Part shown: positions 42,702-44,699 of the stretch, piece by piece
Numbering within the stretch: position 1 is the stretch's first letter
Layout of the letters: every line of letters starts with the position of its first letter
NCBI GenBank assembly: GCA_029557535.1
Contig: JAKQII010000154.1
Coordinates: 1 to 44,699 of the forward strand
Source of the DNA: Acidobacteriota bacterium
GTDB taxonomy: Bacteria; Acidobacteriota; Blastocatellia; Pyrinomonadales; Pyrinomonadaceae
DNA: 44,699 bases
Direction: 5' to 3'
Program-made: the position numbers and the translations under genes
Notes under the pieces: model-generated
What the model was told of the DNA's origin: nothing
What the model saw: only the letters and a program-made list of their open reading frames with translations
The model's database searches: none

Positions 42702-43856
42702 ATGAGCGAAATCACCATTAATCTCATCGATAACTCACGTATCATCAGCGGTTACGCGCACGGATCGATTGGCGACGAGTTGCTTGCATCACTCGCAGCC
42801 GAACCCGAAACGATCGCGGAACTCGAAGACGCGCACCAGCGTTTCCGTTCGAAAGATTCGGACTTCAACCCATTCGGCTTCTTTTATGAGGGCTTCGATC
42901 CGGAACCATACGACGCCGGAATTCTCGTGATCGATCTCGGCGCCCGCGTTGTCGCCTGCGACTCAACATACTCGGGGGCCTCGAAAGAGGGAACCGTGCA
43001 TATTCGGACAGACGACGAAGGCCGGTTTCCGATGCCATACAAGCTGGCGGATGATTGGAAGTTCGTGCGGTCGGTCGAACACTACCACGGCATCGCCGAC
43101 GACCGTCGGGCCGCGAGATCGTCCCGCGCAAGGGTCGATTACCGGGAGATTCTCTTCGGTCCGCCGCTGTTCGAGTTCATTGCCGCCGCGCGCGACCTTC
43201 ACAAGGGCGACGATGACGAGTTCCTCTTCACGAACATCCATGCAAAATGGCTTGTGACGCCGCGGGAGGACCTCGACGGGCGCTCGCCGCGCGACGTGAT
43301 GCTCGAAAAGCACGATCTCATCGGCGCCGATCTCCATTCGCGGGCGCTTCAGTGGTCGTTCACGAAGGAATGTCCGGCCCCGCTCCCGACTGACAGCGAC
43401 GCGTTCCGGTTCGCCGGATTCGGGACAAACGAGATCGTTGTTTATTACGATCTTGTGCGCGATGTTCTCGCCGCGGCATTTGCCGACGAGAATGCAGACG
43501 CCGAACTGCTCGAAGCGTATGCATCGGAATGGCTCTCCAGCCCGAACGGGGAATTCTCTGACCGGATCCCGTTGGAGATCATCGACGCCGAACGACGCCG
43601 GATGAACCTCACGGTTTCGCCGATCGAATGCATCGTCGACGAAGACTGCGAGATATGCCAGATGATGGCAGCAGACTTTGACACTCCGATGTTCTGGCAC
43701 CTTGACGGCTCGGGCATGGAATACGATCGGTACGAGTTCTCGTTCTTCCGGACAAAGGAGGAATTCGAGGATGATCAGCGCCGCTTCAACGAGTTCAATC
43801 TGAAATTTGAGAAGACCTACCAGGCGGCGGATTGGTTCGAAGGCGATCCGTTCTAA
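42702..43856 (+). CDS. Acidic cytoplasmic protein of unknown function
   Basis: A 384-residue acidic protein without signal peptide or membrane span; I do not recognise the family. The middle has EFLFTNIHAKWLVTPREDLDGRSPRDVMLEK, in which WLVTPxxxLxGRSPRDVML resembles the C-terminal motif of ParS/MbcA-type (DUF2384) proteins. Later come a cysteine cluster IECIVDEDCEICQMM and an Asp/Phe-rich end (FSFFRTKEEFEDDQRRFNEFN). The short ATG start agrees with the frame's opening MSEITINLIDNSR. A gene of the amidase-like kind follows 62 bp downstream on the same strand. Confidence 0.75.
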   Translation: MSEITINLIDNSRIISGYAHGSIGDELLASLAAEPETIAELEDAHQRFRSKDSDFNPFGFFYEGFDPEPYDAGILVIDLGARVVACDSTYSGASKEGTVHIRTDDEGRFPMPYKLADDWKFVRSVEHYHGIADDRRAARSSRARVDYREILFGPPLFEFIAAARDLHKGDDDEFLFTNIHAKWLVTPREDLDGRSPRDVMLEKHDLIGADLHSRALQWSFTKECPAPLPTDSDAFRFAGFGTNEIVVYYDLVRDVLAAAFADENADAELLEAYASEWLSSPNGEFSDRIPLEIIDAERRRMNLTVSPIECIVDEDCEICQMMAADFDTPMFWHLDGSGMEYDRYEFSFFRTKEEFEDDQRRFNEFNLKFEKTYQAADWFEGDPF

Positions 43857-43972
43857 AGGCCTGAGAACGGTTCTACAGACCGGCGTCGTTCGTGTTCAAC
43901 GCCGCCGGTCGCTGATGTATGTTCGGCAAAACTCCGGCTCCGTTACGTCCGAATGAGGAGGAGAACGAACGA

Positions 43973-44482
43973 ATGGCGGATGAATACGCGGAAATGCGCA
44001 AACTCGCGGTCGAGATCGCGCTCGGGGAAGTGGCAAAGAGGGTAAAGGAATCGGACGGGCCGAACCGGAGTCCGGAGATCGACAAGTATATGCGCCGGGC
44101 GACAATGCCGCCGTCAAAGGCGATGAACTGGTGCGGAGCATTCGTCAATTATGTTTACACCGAGGCGGCGATCCGGCTCGGACAGTCGTTCCCGATTCCG
44201 CCGGGCACGATGTGGAGCGGTCCGAAACTGCGCAAATGGGTGCTCGGGCATTGGGACAAGGCCGTCTGGGATCTGCCTCTTCGGCCCGGCGACATTTACG
44301 TTCTTTTCGGCGGTCACGTCGGAATGGTCGCGGGATCATATTCCATGGATGATATTTTCGCCGGCTCGACCGTTGAAACCATCGACGGCAATCAGGAGGT
44401 CGGGACCTGGCAAGCCGACAATATAAGCCTCAAGAAGCGCCATCGCGACTTCGCGGATATGGAATACGTGATCAGGATTTAA
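43973..44482 (+). CDS. Papain-like (NlpC/P60 or CHAP superfamily) protein
   Basis: A 169-residue protein. NWCGAFVNYVYTEA (catalytic Cys with a following helix), GDIYVLFGGHVGMVAG (catalytic His) and ETIDGNQ (the third polar residue) match the Cys-His-Asn arrangement of CHAP and related cell-wall amidases. No signal peptide is visible, so it is either cytoplasmic, exported by another route, or a toxin-like effector. The start is ATG 43973, with GAGGAGGAG nine bases upstream; ATG 43919 lacks a ribosome binding site. Confidence 0.75.
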   Translation: MADEYAEMRKLAVEIALGEVAKRVKESDGPNRSPEIDKYMRRATMPPSKAMNWCGAFVNYVYTEAAIRLGQSFPIPPGTMWSGPKLRKWVLGHWDKAVWDLPLRPGDIYVLFGGHVGMVAGSYSMDDIFAGSTVETIDGNQEVGTWQADNISLKKRHRDFADMEYVIRI

Positions 44483-44568
44483 GTCGGCGAATGATCTGAA
44501 CGTCCGATCCAGGTCCTGGCTGAATATGCCTGTGGACAAAGGCGATCACTCAACCCGGAAAGGTCAAC

Positions 44569-44699
44569 TCATCTCGCTCTCAGAATGATCTGCTTATTTT
44601 CTCCGACGGCCACCTCAAAACTGACAACCTCGTAATTTCCTTTTTGCCGCCACGCCTTGACTTGGTAGCTTCCGGCAGTGAGCGGGATCCTTGCGCCCG
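44569..44699 (-). CDS. C-terminal end of a PEGA-like or carboxypeptidase-regulatory-like domain protein (partial)
   Basis: The minus-strand frame entering from the right edge reads ARIPLTAGSYQVKAWRQKGN, then EVVSFEVAVGENKQIILRAR and stops. The alternating polar/hydrophobic strands with IPLTAGSYQVKAW and a closing VAVGENKQIIL are typical of small beta-sandwich domains such as PEGA, found at the ends of serine/threonine kinases and other surface proteins. Only 42 codons are in view, so the rest of the protein is unknown. Confidence 0.6.
   Translation of the reverse strand, partial: GARIPLTAGSYQVKAWRQKGNYEVVSFEVAVGENKQIILRAR

Noticed and set aside
1-44699. tRNA or rRNA genes
   Set aside because: I looked for T-loop GGTTCGAATCC-type boxes and acceptor pairing in the gaps and found no convincing case.

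Overview
The window is a GC-rich, gene-dense bacterial chromosome segment. It encodes many exported proteins, an RND efflux system, a secreted tricorn-type protease, two Spy/CpxP-like proteins and many intergenic heptanucleotide arrays. The gene mix (MEP-pathway dxs, VKOR/DsbA pair, DUF2585, GlpD, GrdB-like protein, RHS debris) suggests a Gram-negative soil or environmental bacterium, most plausibly Acidobacteriota of the Blastocatellia/Pyrinomonadaceae type. That assignment is inference from content; there is no rRNA or tRNA gene here to anchor it.

Layout. Positions 1-1.6 kb: end of lipA, a GNAT acetyltransferase and an exported proteasome-like Ntn hydrolase, all on +. 1.6-3.7 kb: KtrA/KtrB potassium uptake on -. 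3.75-4.14 kb: a four-copy tandem repeat. 4.1-7.3 kb: tricorn-like protease on -. 7.5-10 kb: a P460-type cytochrome gene with an in-frame TGA and two unrecognised exported or membrane proteins on +. 10-16.5 kb: TolC, RND permease and membrane-fusion protein on -, transcribed in the order fusion protein, permease, TolC. 16.8-18.3 kb: ECF sigma factor, zinc-finger anti-sigma and Spy-like protein on +. 18.5-24.6 kb: M16 peptidase, VKOR, DsbA-like lipoprotein and dxs on -. 24.9-27.5 kb: Spy-like protein, an RHS remnant and two low-GC orphan exported proteins on +. 27.9-36.8 kb: DUF948, YtxH, prmC, a polyprenyl-phosphate sugar transferase, a DUF354 protein, an alpha/alpha-toroid-like protein and a histidine kinase, all on -. 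37-44.5 kb: DUF4149, GrdB-like, DUF2585 (-), glpD, a BON-SRPBCC-CBS fusion, an unknown protein and an amidase-like protein. The right edge cuts a minus-strand gene ending in a small beta-sandwich (PEGA-like) domain.

How the genes relate. Many products act in the envelope. There is a plausible extracytoplasmic proteolysis set: a proteasome-like Ntn hydrolase whose signal-peptide cleavage would expose its catalytic threonine, a secreted tricorn protease with the complete catalytic tetrad, and an exported M16 peptidase. The ECF operon lies divergent to the efflux operon across a shared region holding two inverted repeats. The DsbA-like protein and VKOR form a disulfide-forming pair. DUF354, sugar transferase and prmC form a tightly packed operon.

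The most unusual large-scale signal is the set of unrelated 7-bp (sometimes 8-bp) tandem repeat families. They nearly always begin at, or within a few bases of, the stop codon of the upstream gene. For the AGTAAAA family the stop codon itself sits in the repeat in the same register at three different genes. The best single-gene novelty is the exported proteasome-like protein at 809-1561.
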